NCBI RefSeq assembly: GCF_026011795.1
Contig: NZ_BRVS01000009.1
Span: 56,884-120,883 of the forward strand
Length of the DNA: 64,000 nt
Source of the DNA: Arthrobacter mangrovi
GTDB taxonomy: Bacteria; Actinomycetota; Actinomycetes; Actinomycetales; Micrococcaceae
Direction: 5' to 3'
Part shown: one piece after another, positions 26,625 through 35,635 of the stretch
Position numbering within the stretch: the stretch's first letter is position 1
Layout: each line of letters begins with the position of its first letter
Notes under the pieces: model-generated
Told to the model about the DNA's origin: nothing
The model's database searches: none
The model's input: only the letters and a program-made list of their open reading frames with translations
Position numbers and translations under genes: made by a program

Positions 26625-27525
26625 CTGCTCGAACATAATGATCAGTCCACGCGCCTGAATAAGAGAGGGTTTCCAAGCACGACGCAATTATCTCGCGGTC
26701 AGAAGTACCAGATTTTATGATTTCTTCGGCCAAATGCACACGCACTAGATGCTTTAAGTACCCGGCGATCCATTTCCCGTGTAAAAGGCTGGCAGCCTCG
26801 CCATTCTCAAGCCTGTGCCCGATATACTGCTCAGCTAAAGACCATTCAGATGCCCAGTTATCGGCGCCAACATGCGAGATCACGGCTTCTTTCAATTCCT
26901 GTAGACTCGACTCATCGAGCGCCCCATAGGTGTCCTCATTAATCTGAGAGACGGAAGCAAATCGCGGGCTCGATGGCAAACCAGTCCGAGCCGCTACCAG
27001 TCGCAAGAGAATCCACTCACGCCATAACATGGCTAGTGAACTGAGCGGGTCACCCAAGGCGCGGAAAAGAGGCCGCAGATGCTCGCGCCCTAGCCCATGA
27101 GAGGATCCCAGGGCACGCATAAGGTCTCCATTTGCGAGTATCTCTGACTCCACGTCCATATTTTTCGTGTAAACCACGTGGACGTCATTCTCGCAGGTGC
27201 CAAGGAAGTCATCGATGTCGCGATCTAAGAAGAATGCAGCAGCGACTGCCCCCTTCCGGTTCCTGTGAGTCAGGGCATCTTCTGACTTCAAATAATGGAA
27301 AATCTTAAGAAGGTGCTTCTTTCCTCCAGCACTGATTCCATCAACTGACAACTGCTCGGCAAGTCGAATAGAAACAGATGCGTGCTCAAGTTCTGGAACA
27401 GTCTCAAGAAGCCTTTCATAGAAGGCTCGATCGTAGTCTCTGCCTTCTACCATCACCCATAGTCGCGTCCGCCCCATCTGCATACGTCGACGAAAAGCTT
27501 GTATGTCTTGTGGAATCTTGGTCAT
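26605..27525 (-). CDS. DUF4435/TOPRIM-like protein, AriB-like (PARIS defence)
   Basis: A 306-residue protein with TOPRIM-like acidic residues: E27 in V-M-V-E-G-R-D-Y-D and D101/D103 in F-F-L-D-R-D-I-D-D, plus a G-G-K-K segment at 67-70. This is the DUF4435 layout. In PARIS, AriB is the DUF4435 TOPRIM nuclease that is released by the AriA ATPase on sensing a phage anti-restriction protein and then cleaves host tRNA, stopping phage growth. Size fits AriB (about 300 residues). The ATG overlaps the ATPase stop as ATGA, so the two are translationally coupled. Base composition is clearly AT-richer than the flanking genes, a sign of transfer. Function here is inferred from architecture. Confidence 0.75.
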   Translation of the reverse strand: MTKIPQDIQAFRRRMQMGRTRLWVMVEGRDYDRAFYERLLETVPELEHASVSIRLAEQLSVDGISAGGKKHLLKIFHYLKSEDALTHRNRKGAVAAAFFLDRDIDDFLGTCENDVHVVYTKNMDVESEILANGDLMRALGSSHGLGREHLRPLFRALGDPLSSLAMLWREWILLRLVAARTGLPSSPRFASVSQINEDTYGALDESSLQELKEAVISHVGADNWASEWSLAEQYIGHRLENGEAASLLHGKWIAGYLKHLVRVHLAEEIIKSGTSDREIIASCLETLSYSGAWTDHYVRAVQSIIK

Positions 27526-28748
27526 AGCTCAAAAACGTATCTGTCCTGGATGTCCATCATCACTTCCGGCGAATGCGTCGCCAGTAGGAGTTGAGCTTCG
27601 GGATTGACTCTCTGCATGGACAAAATGAGCGACTGCTGCCAATCAACGTGAAGGGATAGTTCTGGTTCGTCGATCATTATAGTTGAAGGACCTATGGCCA
27701 AGACCTCCAATAATACGTGGAGCAACTGCTTTTCACCTGAAGAAAGCGAGCTAAGAGGAATTACTTTGTCTGCAATGCGCACTTCCAATTGAGAGGAAAA
27801 TCCACGCTCGCGCTTATCAAGGAATAGATGTTTATTCCCAAGATACATTTCACCTATGACCGATTGGAGTTCAAGTTGGGGCCCCAACGCCTCCTCCACT
27901 TCACGGCGAACCTGCTTTATCTCCGCAACAACTCGGCGATGCTCCTCCGAAAGATTGTACTTTTCCATGAAGTCTCGTTTAGATACTCGCAGAGACAGCC
28001 TCTGCTCGCTCAAGAAAGTACGAACTAATTCATAGGCTTCTTCCGCCGAGCCGTGCTCCATACCCTCTGGACGGTTCACACCTCCCGCACCGAACGCTCC
28101 ACCGAAAAGCATTGCGAGGACAGATGCTAAGCCTTGTTGCTGAATCTCACGAATTCGTGAACTGCTCAACGCACTATAGTGCAGCCAAACATTCTTCACT
28201 TGCTGAACGAAGCGTTCATCGGCAGAGACCTGCTCTTTTATTGCAGCAGCCGAATTGGACCGGCCAGAAGTGATTAGTCGCCTAGCAACCACACGAGAGA
28301 TGGGTAGGTATGTGTGTGCATACCGCGCTGAATAAGCACGGTCAGGAATTTCCCCTTGCATCTCTATCGTTGTTGACCACGATTCTTCTTTATGAGAGAA
28401 CCAGTCCGTGTCGTCTAAAGTTGACACCTCGGTAACAAAAGAAAATTCGACGGGGTCCTCTTCCTCGATTTCGAAATCTGATTCCTTTTTCGAAAAGACC
28501 CGACGAATGACAGCATTGTGCTTCTCGCTGTAAAAAACAACGTCAGCGTGATCGAATGGAAGCTGCTTAAGGGGGGCTGTTGAGTTACTCAATGCGCAGT
28601 CCAAGATCTGAAGGAGGGTAGTCTTTCCCGATCCATTCAATCCCCAAAAAACGTTTACGTAGCGATCGAGTTTTCGGCTTATCACGTCGCCGCGACCCGC
28701 CAAGTTGGTTACGGTAAATTCAATTATATAGGTCACGGTCGTCCTCAT
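27522..28748 (-). CDS. ABC-type AAA ATPase, AriA-like (PARIS defence)
   Basis: A 408-residue ATPase of the RecF/SMC-like (AAA_15/21) class: Walker A W-G-L-N-G-S-G-K-T-T near residues 35-44, a long helical middle region, an S-L-S-S-G-E-K-Q signature, Walker B S-T-I-M-I-D-E-P-E-L-S-L-H and a switch His in L-L-A-T-H-S-P-E. There is no TOPRIM domain on this protein, unlike OLD nucleases; that activity is supplied by the partner gene. AriA in PARIS forms a scaffold that sequesters AriB. ATG at 28748 lacks a ribosome site; a GTG at 28736 preceded by GAGGA is a good alternative start. AT-rich and codon-atypical against its surroundings. Confidence 0.8.
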   Translation of the reverse strand: MRTTVTYIIEFTVTNLAGRGDVISRKLDRYVNVFWGLNGSGKTTLLQILDCALSNSTAPLKQLPFDHADVVFYSEKHNAVIRRVFSKKESDFEIEEEDPVEFSFVTEVSTLDDTDWFSHKEESWSTTIEMQGEIPDRAYSARYAHTYLPISRVVARRLITSGRSNSAAAIKEQVSADERFVQQVKNVWLHYSALSSSRIREIQQQGLASVLAMLFGGAFGAGGVNRPEGMEHGSAEEAYELVRTFLSEQRLSLRVSKRDFMEKYNLSEEHRRVVAEIKQVRREVEEALGPQLELQSVIGEMYLGNKHLFLDKRERGFSSQLEVRIADKVIPLSSLSSGEKQLLHVLLEVLAIGPSTIMIDEPELSLHVDWQQSLILSMQRVNPEAQLLLATHSPEVMMDIQDRYVFEL

Positions 28749-28882
28749 TGAAAGATTTGCTGCGAGTTAGCTTATCTCATGTGGTACATCGCGCTGCAGT
28801 ACTTCAGGAGTTCACTCTATTGAATGCTCAGGCGTGTGCACACCAAACCATGCATCGCGTTTATAGAAAAAAGCTACAGTGC

Positions 28883-31800
28883 TTACTCCTTGAAAATCGC
28901 GTCGATGACCTGCTGCGCCCAGTCGAGGATGGCCTGATCCGCGAGATCCTTGCCGCCGATGCGGGCGGTTTTGGGCTTCGGGATGAGGATGAAGTCCAGG
29001 GCCGGCTTGACCTGCGAGCCGGGGTACATCCTGTTCAAGCGCATGACCTTCGATTCGGGCAGCGCCGCCGGGGCGAACTTGATGAAGTTGCCCTGGACGG
29101 CCACGTCGGTAAGGCCGGCGGCCCGGGCACCGACCCGGAACCGGGCGACCGAGATGAGGTTGGTGACCGGCTCGGGCGGGGTGCCATAGCGGTCGTTGAG
29201 TTCCTCGACGACCTCGTCGATCGCCTCGTTGGTCAGCGCGGAGGCGAGCTTGCGGTAGGCCTCGAGCCGCAGCCGCTCCCCCGGGACGTAGTCGTGCGGC
29301 AGGTGGGCGTTGACCGGCAGCTCGATCTTCATCTCGGCGGCCTTCTCCTCGGCCTCGCCGCGGAAGTCAGCCACAGCCTCGCCGACCAGCCGGATGTACA
29401 GGTCGAAGCCGACGCCCTGGATGTGCCCGGACTGCTCGCCGCCCAGCAGGTTGCCGGCACCGCGGATCTCAAGATCCTTCATGGCCAGCTGCATGCCGGC
29501 GCCGAGCTCGTTGTGCGAGGCCACGGCCTTCAGCCGCTCCAGTGCGACCTCGCCCAGCGGCTTCTCCGCCGGGTAGAGGAAGTAGGCGTAGGCGCGTTCC
29601 CGCCCGCGGCCCACGCGGCCGCGCAGCTGGTGCAGCTGGGAAAGCCCATAGTTGTCCGCCCGGTCCACGATCAGCGTATTGGCGTTGGAGATGTCCAGGC
29701 CGGTCTCGATGATGGTGGTGCAGACCAGCACGTCGAACTTCTTCTCCCAGAAGTCCACGATGATCTGTTCCAGCCGCGCCTCGGACATCTGCCCGTGCGC
29801 CACCTCCACCCGGGCCTCCGGCACCAGCTCGCGGATGTGCGCGGCCTGCCGGTCGATCGAGGACACCCGGTTGTGCACGAAGAACACCTGGCCCTCGCGC
29901 ATCAGCTCGCGCCGGATCGCGGCCGAGGTCTGCTGGTCCGTATACGGGCCCACGTAGGTCAGCACCGGGTGCCGCTCCTCCGGCGGCGTCGCCAGCGTGG
30001 AGGTCTCCCGGATCCCGGTCAGCGACATCTCCAGCGTGCGGGGAATCGGTGTCGCCGACATCGCCAGCACGTCCACGTTGGTGCGCATCTTCTTCAGCGC
30101 TTCCTTGTGCTCCACGCCGAACCGCTGTTCCTCGTCCACGATGACCAGGCCGAGGTCCTTGAACTCCATCTCCTTGGACAGCAGCCGGTGCGTGCCGATC
30201 ACCACGTCCACCGAGCCGTTCTTCACGCCCTCGAGCGTCTCCTTGGCTTCCTTCGACGTCTGGAACCGGGACAGCGGCTGCACCCGCACCGGGAATCCGG
30301 AGAACCGTTCCGAGAACGTCTCGTAGTGCTGCTGCGAGAGCAGCGTCGTCGGCACCAGCACGGCCACCTGCTTGCCGTCCTGCACCGCCTTGAACGCCGC
30401 GCGCACCGCGATCTCCGTCTTGCCGTAGCCGACGTCGCCGGAGACCAGCCGGTCCATCGGCACTTCGCGCTCCATGTCCGCCTTGACCTCGTTGATCGTG
30501 GTCAGCTGGTCCGGCGTTTCGATGTACGGGAACGCCTCCTCCAGCTCGCGCTGCCATGGCGTGTCCGGTGCGAACGCGTGCCCCTTCGATGCCATCCGCG
30601 CCGAGTACAGCCGGATCAGCTCGCCGGCGATCTCCTTGACCGCCTTGCGCGCCTGGCTCTTGGTCTTCGCCCAGTCCGAGCCGCCCATCTTGGACAGCGC
30701 CGGCGTATCGCCGCCCACGTACCGGGTGACCTGGTCCAGCTGGTCCGTCGGCACGAACAGCCGGTCCCCCGGCGCCCCGCGCTTGCTCGGCGCGTACTCC
30801 AGCACAAGGTATTCGCGCATCGTCTTGGTCGGTCCGGCACCGGACGAGCGCTGCACCAGCTCCTTGAACTTCGCCACGCCGTGCTGTTCGTGCACCACGT
30901 AGTCGCCCTCGGTGAGCTGCAGGGGGTCGACGGCGTTGCGCCGCTTGGAGGGCATCTTGCGCATGTCGCGGGTGCCGGCCGCGGTGGTCCGGCCCAGCAG
31001 GTCCGCCTCCGTGAGCAGCCCGAGCTTCAGCCCGTCGAACACGAATCCCTTGCCCGCGGTCGCCGTCGTAATTTCGATGATTCCGGGCTGCGGCTCCTTC
31101 TCCAGCGACTCCACGCGCGCGGCGGGAATGTTGTTGTCGTGGAAGAGCTCGGCCAGGCGCGAGGCCGGGCCGGGGCCCTCGGTCGCCACCACCACGCGCC
31201 ACTGGTCCCGCACGCGCGAGCCGATGAAGTCCATCATTTCGGCCACGTCGCCCTGGTAGCCCCGCGGTTCGCGGGCCGCGAGCGTCAGCGTGTCGATGTC
31301 CAGCACGGTCTCGTCGTCCGGGTTGAAGGACGTGATGGACCACCAGGAGACGCGGTGCTCGAGCGCCGTGCTGCGCGTGTCCGCGAGCGAGCGGAACCCC
31401 GCGGTCTCCAGGTCCCCCTGCAGCGCCAGGTCCAAAGGCGCGCTCCCGCCGTCGGACGCGGTGGCCCACGCCGCGGCGAGGAACTCCGCGTTGGTCGCCT
31501 CCAGGTCGTGCGCGCGGGCGCGCACCTTTTCCGGTTCAATAACGACGGCGATGCTCGCCTCGGGCAGTTCGCCCAGGAACGGGACCATCGCCTCCACGAG
31601 CACCGGCGCGAGGGACTCCATGCCTTCGACCGCGATGCCGCCGGCGATCTTCTCCAGCATGTCCGCCGCGGCCGGCATCTGCGCCTTCAGCTTCGCGGCC
31701 TTGCTCATCACGCCCGGGGTGATCAGCAGCTCGCGGCACGGCGGGGCATACAGCGCCTCCGGATGCTTGATGTGCTCGCCCGAGAGGGAGCGCTGGTCGG

Positions 31801-32482
31801 CCACCGCGAACCAGCGCATCTGGTCCACCTCGTCGCCGAAGAAGTCGATGCGGATCGGGTGGTCCTCGGTGGGCGGGAAGACGTCCAGGATGCCGCCGCG
31901 GACCGCGAACTCGCCGCGTCGGGACACCATGTCCACCCGCGCGTAGGCCGCCGCGGCCAGATGCTTCACCACGTCGGTGAACTCGACCTCGTCGCCGACC
32001 TTCAGCGAGACCGGCATCAGGTCGCCCAGGTCCTTCACCAGCGGCTGCAGCACCGCGCGCACGGGAGCGACGACGACGTGCAGCGGCACCGTGCCTTCCG
32101 AGCCGTGCTTCAGGCGGCGCAGCACCGAGAGCCGCCGGCCCACCGTGTCCGAGCGCGGGGACAGCCGCTCGTGCGGCAGCGTCTCCCAGCTCGGGAACTC
32201 CTCGATCGACTCCGCCGGCAGGTAGCAGCGCAGCCCCGCCGCCAGGTCCTCCGCCTCGCGGCCGGTCGCGGTCACCGCCAGCACCACGGGTGCCTGCCCG
32301 CCGTCCGCCGCGATACCTTCCAGCCCCTCGACCATCTCCGCCAGCAGCGCCGCCCGCAGCCCGGGAGGCGCCCCGATCTGCAGGTCCTCGCTGCGCTCCC
32401 CCGCCGGCCTCGACGCCTGGGTGCGCACCCGTCCAAAGGACTTGTCCTCGGCCAGCGCGGTCCGCAGTCCATTCAGGCTCAT
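28883..32482 (-). CDS. mfd: Transcription-repair coupling factor Mfd
   Basis: A 1199-residue protein with all the Mfd modules. The N-terminal UvrB-homology region is followed by the RNA-polymerase-interacting CarD/TRCF domain (Q-L-T-E-G-D-Y-V-V-H-E-Q-H-G-V-A-K), helicase domain with Walker A S-G-D-V-G-Y-G-K-T-E, D-E-E-Q box (V-I-V-D-E-E-Q-R-F-G), motif VI G-R-V-G-R-G-R-E-R-A-Y and the C-terminal TRCF domain. It displaces stalled RNA polymerase and recruits UvrA. ATG at 32482 has GGAG nine bases upstream; a GTG at 32521 is a weaker longer choice. The AT-rich AriA/AriB pair lies directly downstream. Confidence 0.95.
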   Translation of the reverse strand: MSLNGLRTALAEDKSFGRVRTQASRPAGERSEDLQIGAPPGLRAALLAEMVEGLEGIAADGGQAPVVLAVTATGREAEDLAAGLRCYLPAESIEEFPSWETLPHERLSPRSDTVGRRLSVLRRLKHGSEGTVPLHVVVAPVRAVLQPLVKDLGDLMPVSLKVGDEVEFTDVVKHLAAAAYARVDMVSRRGEFAVRGGILDVFPPTEDHPIRIDFFGDEVDQMRWFAVADQRSLSGEHIKHPEALYAPPCRELLITPGVMSKAAKLKAQMPAAADMLEKIAGGIAVEGMESLAPVLVEAMVPFLGELPEASIAVVIEPEKVRARAHDLEATNAEFLAAAWATASDGGSAPLDLALQGDLETAGFRSLADTRSTALEHRVSWWSITSFNPDDETVLDIDTLTLAAREPRGYQGDVAEMMDFIGSRVRDQWRVVVATEGPGPASRLAELFHDNNIPAARVESLEKEPQPGIIEITTATAGKGFVFDGLKLGLLTEADLLGRTTAAGTRDMRKMPSKRRNAVDPLQLTEGDYVVHEQHGVAKFKELVQRSSGAGPTKTMREYLVLEYAPSKRGAPGDRLFVPTDQLDQVTRYVGGDTPALSKMGGSDWAKTKSQARKAVKEIAGELIRLYSARMASKGHAFAPDTPWQRELEEAFPYIETPDQLTTINEVKADMEREVPMDRLVSGDVGYGKTEIAVRAAFKAVQDGKQVAVLVPTTLLSQQHYETFSERFSGFPVRVQPLSRFQTSKEAKETLEGVKNGSVDVVIGTHRLLSKEMEFKDLGLVIVDEEQRFGVEHKEALKKMRTNVDVLAMSATPIPRTLEMSLTGIRETSTLATPPEERHPVLTYVGPYTDQQTSAAIRRELMREGQVFFVHNRVSSIDRQAAHIRELVPEARVEVAHGQMSEARLEQIIVDFWEKKFDVLVCTTIIETGLDISNANTLIVDRADNYGLSQLHQLRGRVGRGRERAYAYFLYPAEKPLGEVALERLKAVASHNELGAGMQLAMKDLEIRGAGNLLGGEQSGHIQGVGFDLYIRLVGEAVADFRGEAEEKAAEMKIELPVNAHLPHDYVPGERLRLEAYRKLASALTNEAIDEVVEELNDRYGTPPEPVTNLISVARFRVGARAAGLTDVAVQGNFIKFAPAALPESKVMRLNRMYPGSQVKPALDFILIPKPKTARIGGKDLADQAILDWAQQVIDAIFKE

Positions 32483-33178
32483 CTTCGTCATCTCCGGGGT
32501 GCTCGGGAGTTCAGGCAACACGAGAACCCGAAGTTCGTCAGAACCCCGGGATCACGGACATGAGTTTACCGCCTGCCTCCGACAGTCATGCGGCTCAGCG
32601 CCGACTGCGCGCGGCAGCAGGAGAGGAGCCAGCGATCGCGAGATGGTGGTTCGGAAAACCTTGACTGCCCGGAATGTGACGAGGACTCACGGACTGTTAC
32701 GGGTGATGAAACCGTTGAATGCGATTTTTCTGAAAAGGACTTGGACACAAAAACTTTCAGAAATTAGGAAACACTTTGCTTCCTTAAGATGCTAACCGTG
32801 CTTACTTATACGTTTCATGGTCTTCAGGGCAAGTAGCTTTCCGTGAGAAAGCCCCGACCTGCGGCCTAGAATCAAGGTTCTTCCAAGAAGTCAAGACTAA
32901 AAACACCCCTTTACGCAGCCCTCGTCTCTCGGCAAGATTCTGCTCACGGAACCCGTGTAGTTCCGGTTGGGGCAGGTAGTCAAAACTGGTTACAGTTTGA
33001 AGCTACAAATATTGGGGAATGTGAGGTAGGCAATCGGTGATCGGTCTTTACCGAAACCGAATTGAAGCAGACATCGTCTCGGATGTCTCATTTGGGGAGA
33101 TCGCAATAGGAAGCCTTATTCGCTGCGCCTTCATGTACTGAATGGCGCAACGGCTTCCGTCTGAATTAGGGGTCAGTT
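32483..33178. other. Long intergenic region before the polysaccharide cluster
   Basis: About 700 bases without a convincing gene, visibly AT-richer than the flanks. The first part holds the promoter region of mfd (minus strand). The last 240 bases form a hairpin-rich leader described separately. No tRNA or known riboswitch was recognised. Confidence 0.7.
32947..33087 (+). promoter_or_regulatory. Hairpin-rich 5' leader of the exopolysaccharide operon
   Basis: Four short perfect hairpins follow in a row: CGGAAC/GTTCCG (32947-32965), AAACTG-GTTA-CAGTTT (32983-32998), TCGGT-CTTT-ACCGA (33041-33054) and GACATC/GATGTC (33070-33087). They lie 92-232 bases before the ATG of the first gene. Such an array suggests a structured untranslated leader, possibly regulatory. 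I recognise no known riboswitch class. Confidence 0.4.
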
Positions 33179-34201
33179 ATGCGTGTATTGATTACTGGGG
33201 GCTGCGGATTTCTCGGATCCCACCTTGCGGAAAGATTGCTCGAAAGAGGCGATACAGTTATCGCTATCGATGACCTGTCGACCGGTCGGCTAGACAATAT
33301 CGATGCCTTTTCGCTGAATCCGAACTTCTCGTTCATCCAAGCCGACGTCAGCACGGCCGTGGATGTGCCTGGACCGTTGGACGCCATCGCACATCTAGCA
33401 AGCCCTGCCTCGCCGCCGGACTATCACAGGCTACCGTTGGAGACCTTGGCTGTGGGCAGCAGAGGAACCGAAAACGTCTTGGCAGCGGCCGAAAAGAATT
33501 CCGCGCGCTTCGTGCTGGCGTCAACCAGTGAAGTGTATGGAGATCCCACCGTCCATCCTCAGACTGAGGACTATTGGGGGAATGTAAATTCCGTCGGGCC
33601 GCGAAGTGTCTATGACGAGGCCAAACGCTTCGCCGAAGCCATTTCCATGGCGTACGCGCGTACGCGGAATGTCGATGTCGGCATTGTCCGCATCTTCAAT
33701 ACGTTCGGCCCCCGAATGAGGGCCGAAGACGGACGAGTGGTCTCAAGTTTTATCTCGCAGGCCCTCAATGGCGACGCCCTTACGATTTACGGGGACGGGA
33801 GCCAAACGCGCAGCTTCTGCTACGTCGATGACTTGGTCGACGGATTGATCGCCATGCTTGACTCTTCGGAGGCCGGACCTGTGAACCTTGGTAACCCCGT
33901 GGAACGCACGGTCCTCGAGTTTGCCCAGCTCGTACTCCAGGCAACAGGGTCGAGCTCAAGCATCGAATTCCATCCCCTGCCGAAGGACGATCCGACCCGG
34001 CGCCGCCCGGACATCAGTCGAGCACAAGAACGGTTGGGCTGGAGCCCTCGTGTGTCCACAGAAGACGGCCTCCGCGCCACCATCGATTACTTCAGGTCCT
34101 GCCCTTCTGAAGTATCTGCGGCTGCTGATGCCCTTGCCGGCGCCCAGTTCGAAGGCAACGCAGTCAATCGGCAGGAAGCAATCCTGGCCGAACGGGTTTA
34201 A
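33179..34201 (+). CDS. UDP-glucuronate decarboxylase-like SDR epimerase/dehydratase
   Basis: A 340-residue extended SDR protein. It has the NAD motif G-G-C-G-F-L-G-S-H, H-L-A-S-P-A-S-P-P-D-Y (typical of UDP-xylose synthases), S-T-S-E-V-Y-G-D, the catalytic Y-x3-K as V-Y-D-E-A-K-R near residue 143 and Y-G-D-G-S-Q-T-R-S-F-C-Y-V-D-D. The most likely reaction is UDP-glucuronate to UDP-xylose. It is the first gene of the cluster, followed by the UDP-glucose dehydrogenase that would provide its substrate. A dTDP-glucose dehydratase is a less likely alternative. Confidence 0.8.
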   Translation: MRVLITGGCGFLGSHLAERLLERGDTVIAIDDLSTGRLDNIDAFSLNPNFSFIQADVSTAVDVPGPLDAIAHLASPASPPDYHRLPLETLAVGSRGTENVLAAAEKNSARFVLASTSEVYGDPTVHPQTEDYWGNVNSVGPRSVYDEAKRFAEAISMAYARTRNVDVGIVRIFNTFGPRMRAEDGRVVSSFISQALNGDALTIYGDGSQTRSFCYVDDLVDGLIAMLDSSEAGPVNLGNPVERTVLEFAQLVLQATGSSSSIEFHPLPKDDPTRRRPDISRAQERLGWSPRVSTEDGLRATIDYFRSCPSEVSAAADALAGAQFEGNAVNRQEAILAERV

Positions 34202-34270
34202 GCCCTCCTCTCTTTTTCCTGCACAGCACGTTTGAAAGGACTGCTGTGCCTTGTTCCAGCTGGAGTTCTC

Positions 34271-35590
34271 ATGCGCATCACAGTTATCGGCACCGGATAT
34301 CTCGGTGCAGTCCACGCCGCCGGCATGGCCGAATTTGGTCATGAAGTTCTCGGCGTTGACATCGACCCGGTAAAAATCGAACGGTTGAGCCAAGGCCAGA
34401 CGACTATTTTCGAGCCAGGTTTCCCGGAACTTCTCCGGAGAAATATCGACGCTGGCCGGTTGAGCTTTTCCACATCGCTGGAGGAGGCAGCGGCCTTCGG
34501 TGATGTTCATTTCATCTGTGTTGGCACTCCTCAGAAACCCGGGACCAACGCGGCAGATATGAAGTACATTGACGCCGTAATCCACGGATTGGCTCCCCAC
34601 CTTCATCGTCCATGTCTGGTGGTCGGCAAATCCACGGTTCCCGTGGGGACCGCCCGTCGGCTGGCCAGGTTGATTTCGGAACTGTCCCCGGTCGGTGCCG
34701 AAGCGGAAGTGGCTTGGAATCCGGAGTTCCTGCGCGAGGGCTTTGCAGTGCAAGATACGCTGCAGCCGGACAGGCTGGTCACAGGAACGGCTTCCAGCCG
34801 CGCGGAGTTGGTGTTGAAAGATGTGTACTCCTCCGTGATCGACGCGGGAACACCGCACATCGCCACAGATCTCGCCACGGCGGAACTGGTCAAGGTCTCG
34901 GCAAATGCCTTCTTGGCAACCAAGATTTCGTTCATCAACGCCATCTCGGAAGTATGCGAAGCAGCCGGGGCTGACATCATGCCGCTCGCGGCGGCCTTGG
35001 GACACGATTCCCGTATCGGCCCTCGCTTCCTCGTACCGGGAGTAGGATTCGGCGGCGGCTGCCTCCCCAAGGACATCAGGGCATTCATGGCGCGCGCGGA
35101 AGAACTGGGCGTCAGCGAGGCCCTCGATTTCCTCCGTAATGTCGATCGGGTCAACACCAATTCGCGACATAACGCCGTGGACCTGGCCGAAACCATGCTG
35201 GAGGATTCGCTCACAGGGAAGCGCATCGCCGTCCTGGGTGCCGCTTTCAAGCCCAACAGCGACGATGTCCGGGACTCCCCTGCCCTGCATGTCGCCCAGG
35301 CCCTTCATGAACGCGGCGCCAATGTCCGGGTGCACGACCCCGAGGCCATCGATAATGCACGGGCTGCGCACCCTGCACTGAACTACGCCTTGGACATCGA
35401 CAAAGCGATCGAAGGATCTGAACTGGTAGTTCACCTCACGGAATGGCCCGTTTACCGCCAACTCGATCCGGTGAGCGTGGTCGGATTGGCCAGCGTCCCC
35501 AGAATCCTTGATGCACGAAACGCTCTGGACATCGACCGGTGGCGCGACGCCGGCTGGAAAGTCCGGGCCATGGGTCGACCGGTTCGATAG
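34271..35590 (+). CDS. UDP-glucose 6-dehydrogenase
   Basis: A 439-residue nucleotide-sugar dehydrogenase. N-terminal Rossmann motif G-T-G-Y-L-G-A; F-E-P-G substrate region; conserved K in E-L-V-K-V-S-A-N-A-F; catalytic C264 in G-F-G-G-G-C-L-P-K-D; C-terminal A-F-K-P-N-S-D-D-V-R-D-S-P. It oxidises UDP-glucose to UDP-glucuronate with two NAD. ATG at 34271 follows a GGAG site; upstream in-frame residues look untranslated. It feeds the UXS-like enzyme and possibly the synthase. Confidence 0.9.
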   Translation: MRITVIGTGYLGAVHAAGMAEFGHEVLGVDIDPVKIERLSQGQTTIFEPGFPELLRRNIDAGRLSFSTSLEEAAAFGDVHFICVGTPQKPGTNAADMKYIDAVIHGLAPHLHRPCLVVGKSTVPVGTARRLARLISELSPVGAEAEVAWNPEFLREGFAVQDTLQPDRLVTGTASSRAELVLKDVYSSVIDAGTPHIATDLATAELVKVSANAFLATKISFINAISEVCEAAGADIMPLAAALGHDSRIGPRFLVPGVGFGGGCLPKDIRAFMARAEELGVSEALDFLRNVDRVNTNSRHNAVDLAETMLEDSLTGKRIAVLGAAFKPNSDDVRDSPALHVAQALHERGANVRVHDPEAIDNARAAHPALNYALDIDKAIEGSELVVHLTEWPVYRQLDPVSVVGLASVPRILDARNALDIDRWRDAGWKVRAMGRPVR

Positions 35591-35635
35591 TCGGTTTCCG
35601 AACACAAACGAACTTAACCAGCTTTGGAGGGCACC

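Noticed and set aside
27522..28748. Gabija GajA or OLD nuclease
   Set aside because: These carry the TOPRIM domain on the same chain as the ATPase and are longer; here the TOPRIM-like protein is separate and of DUF4435 type, and no UvrD-like helicase is adjacent.
28748..32563. Open frame of about 1270 codons on the plus strand
   Set aside because: It is antisense to mfd, rich in Arg, His, Leu and Gln and without domain motifs; mfd explains the sequence fully.
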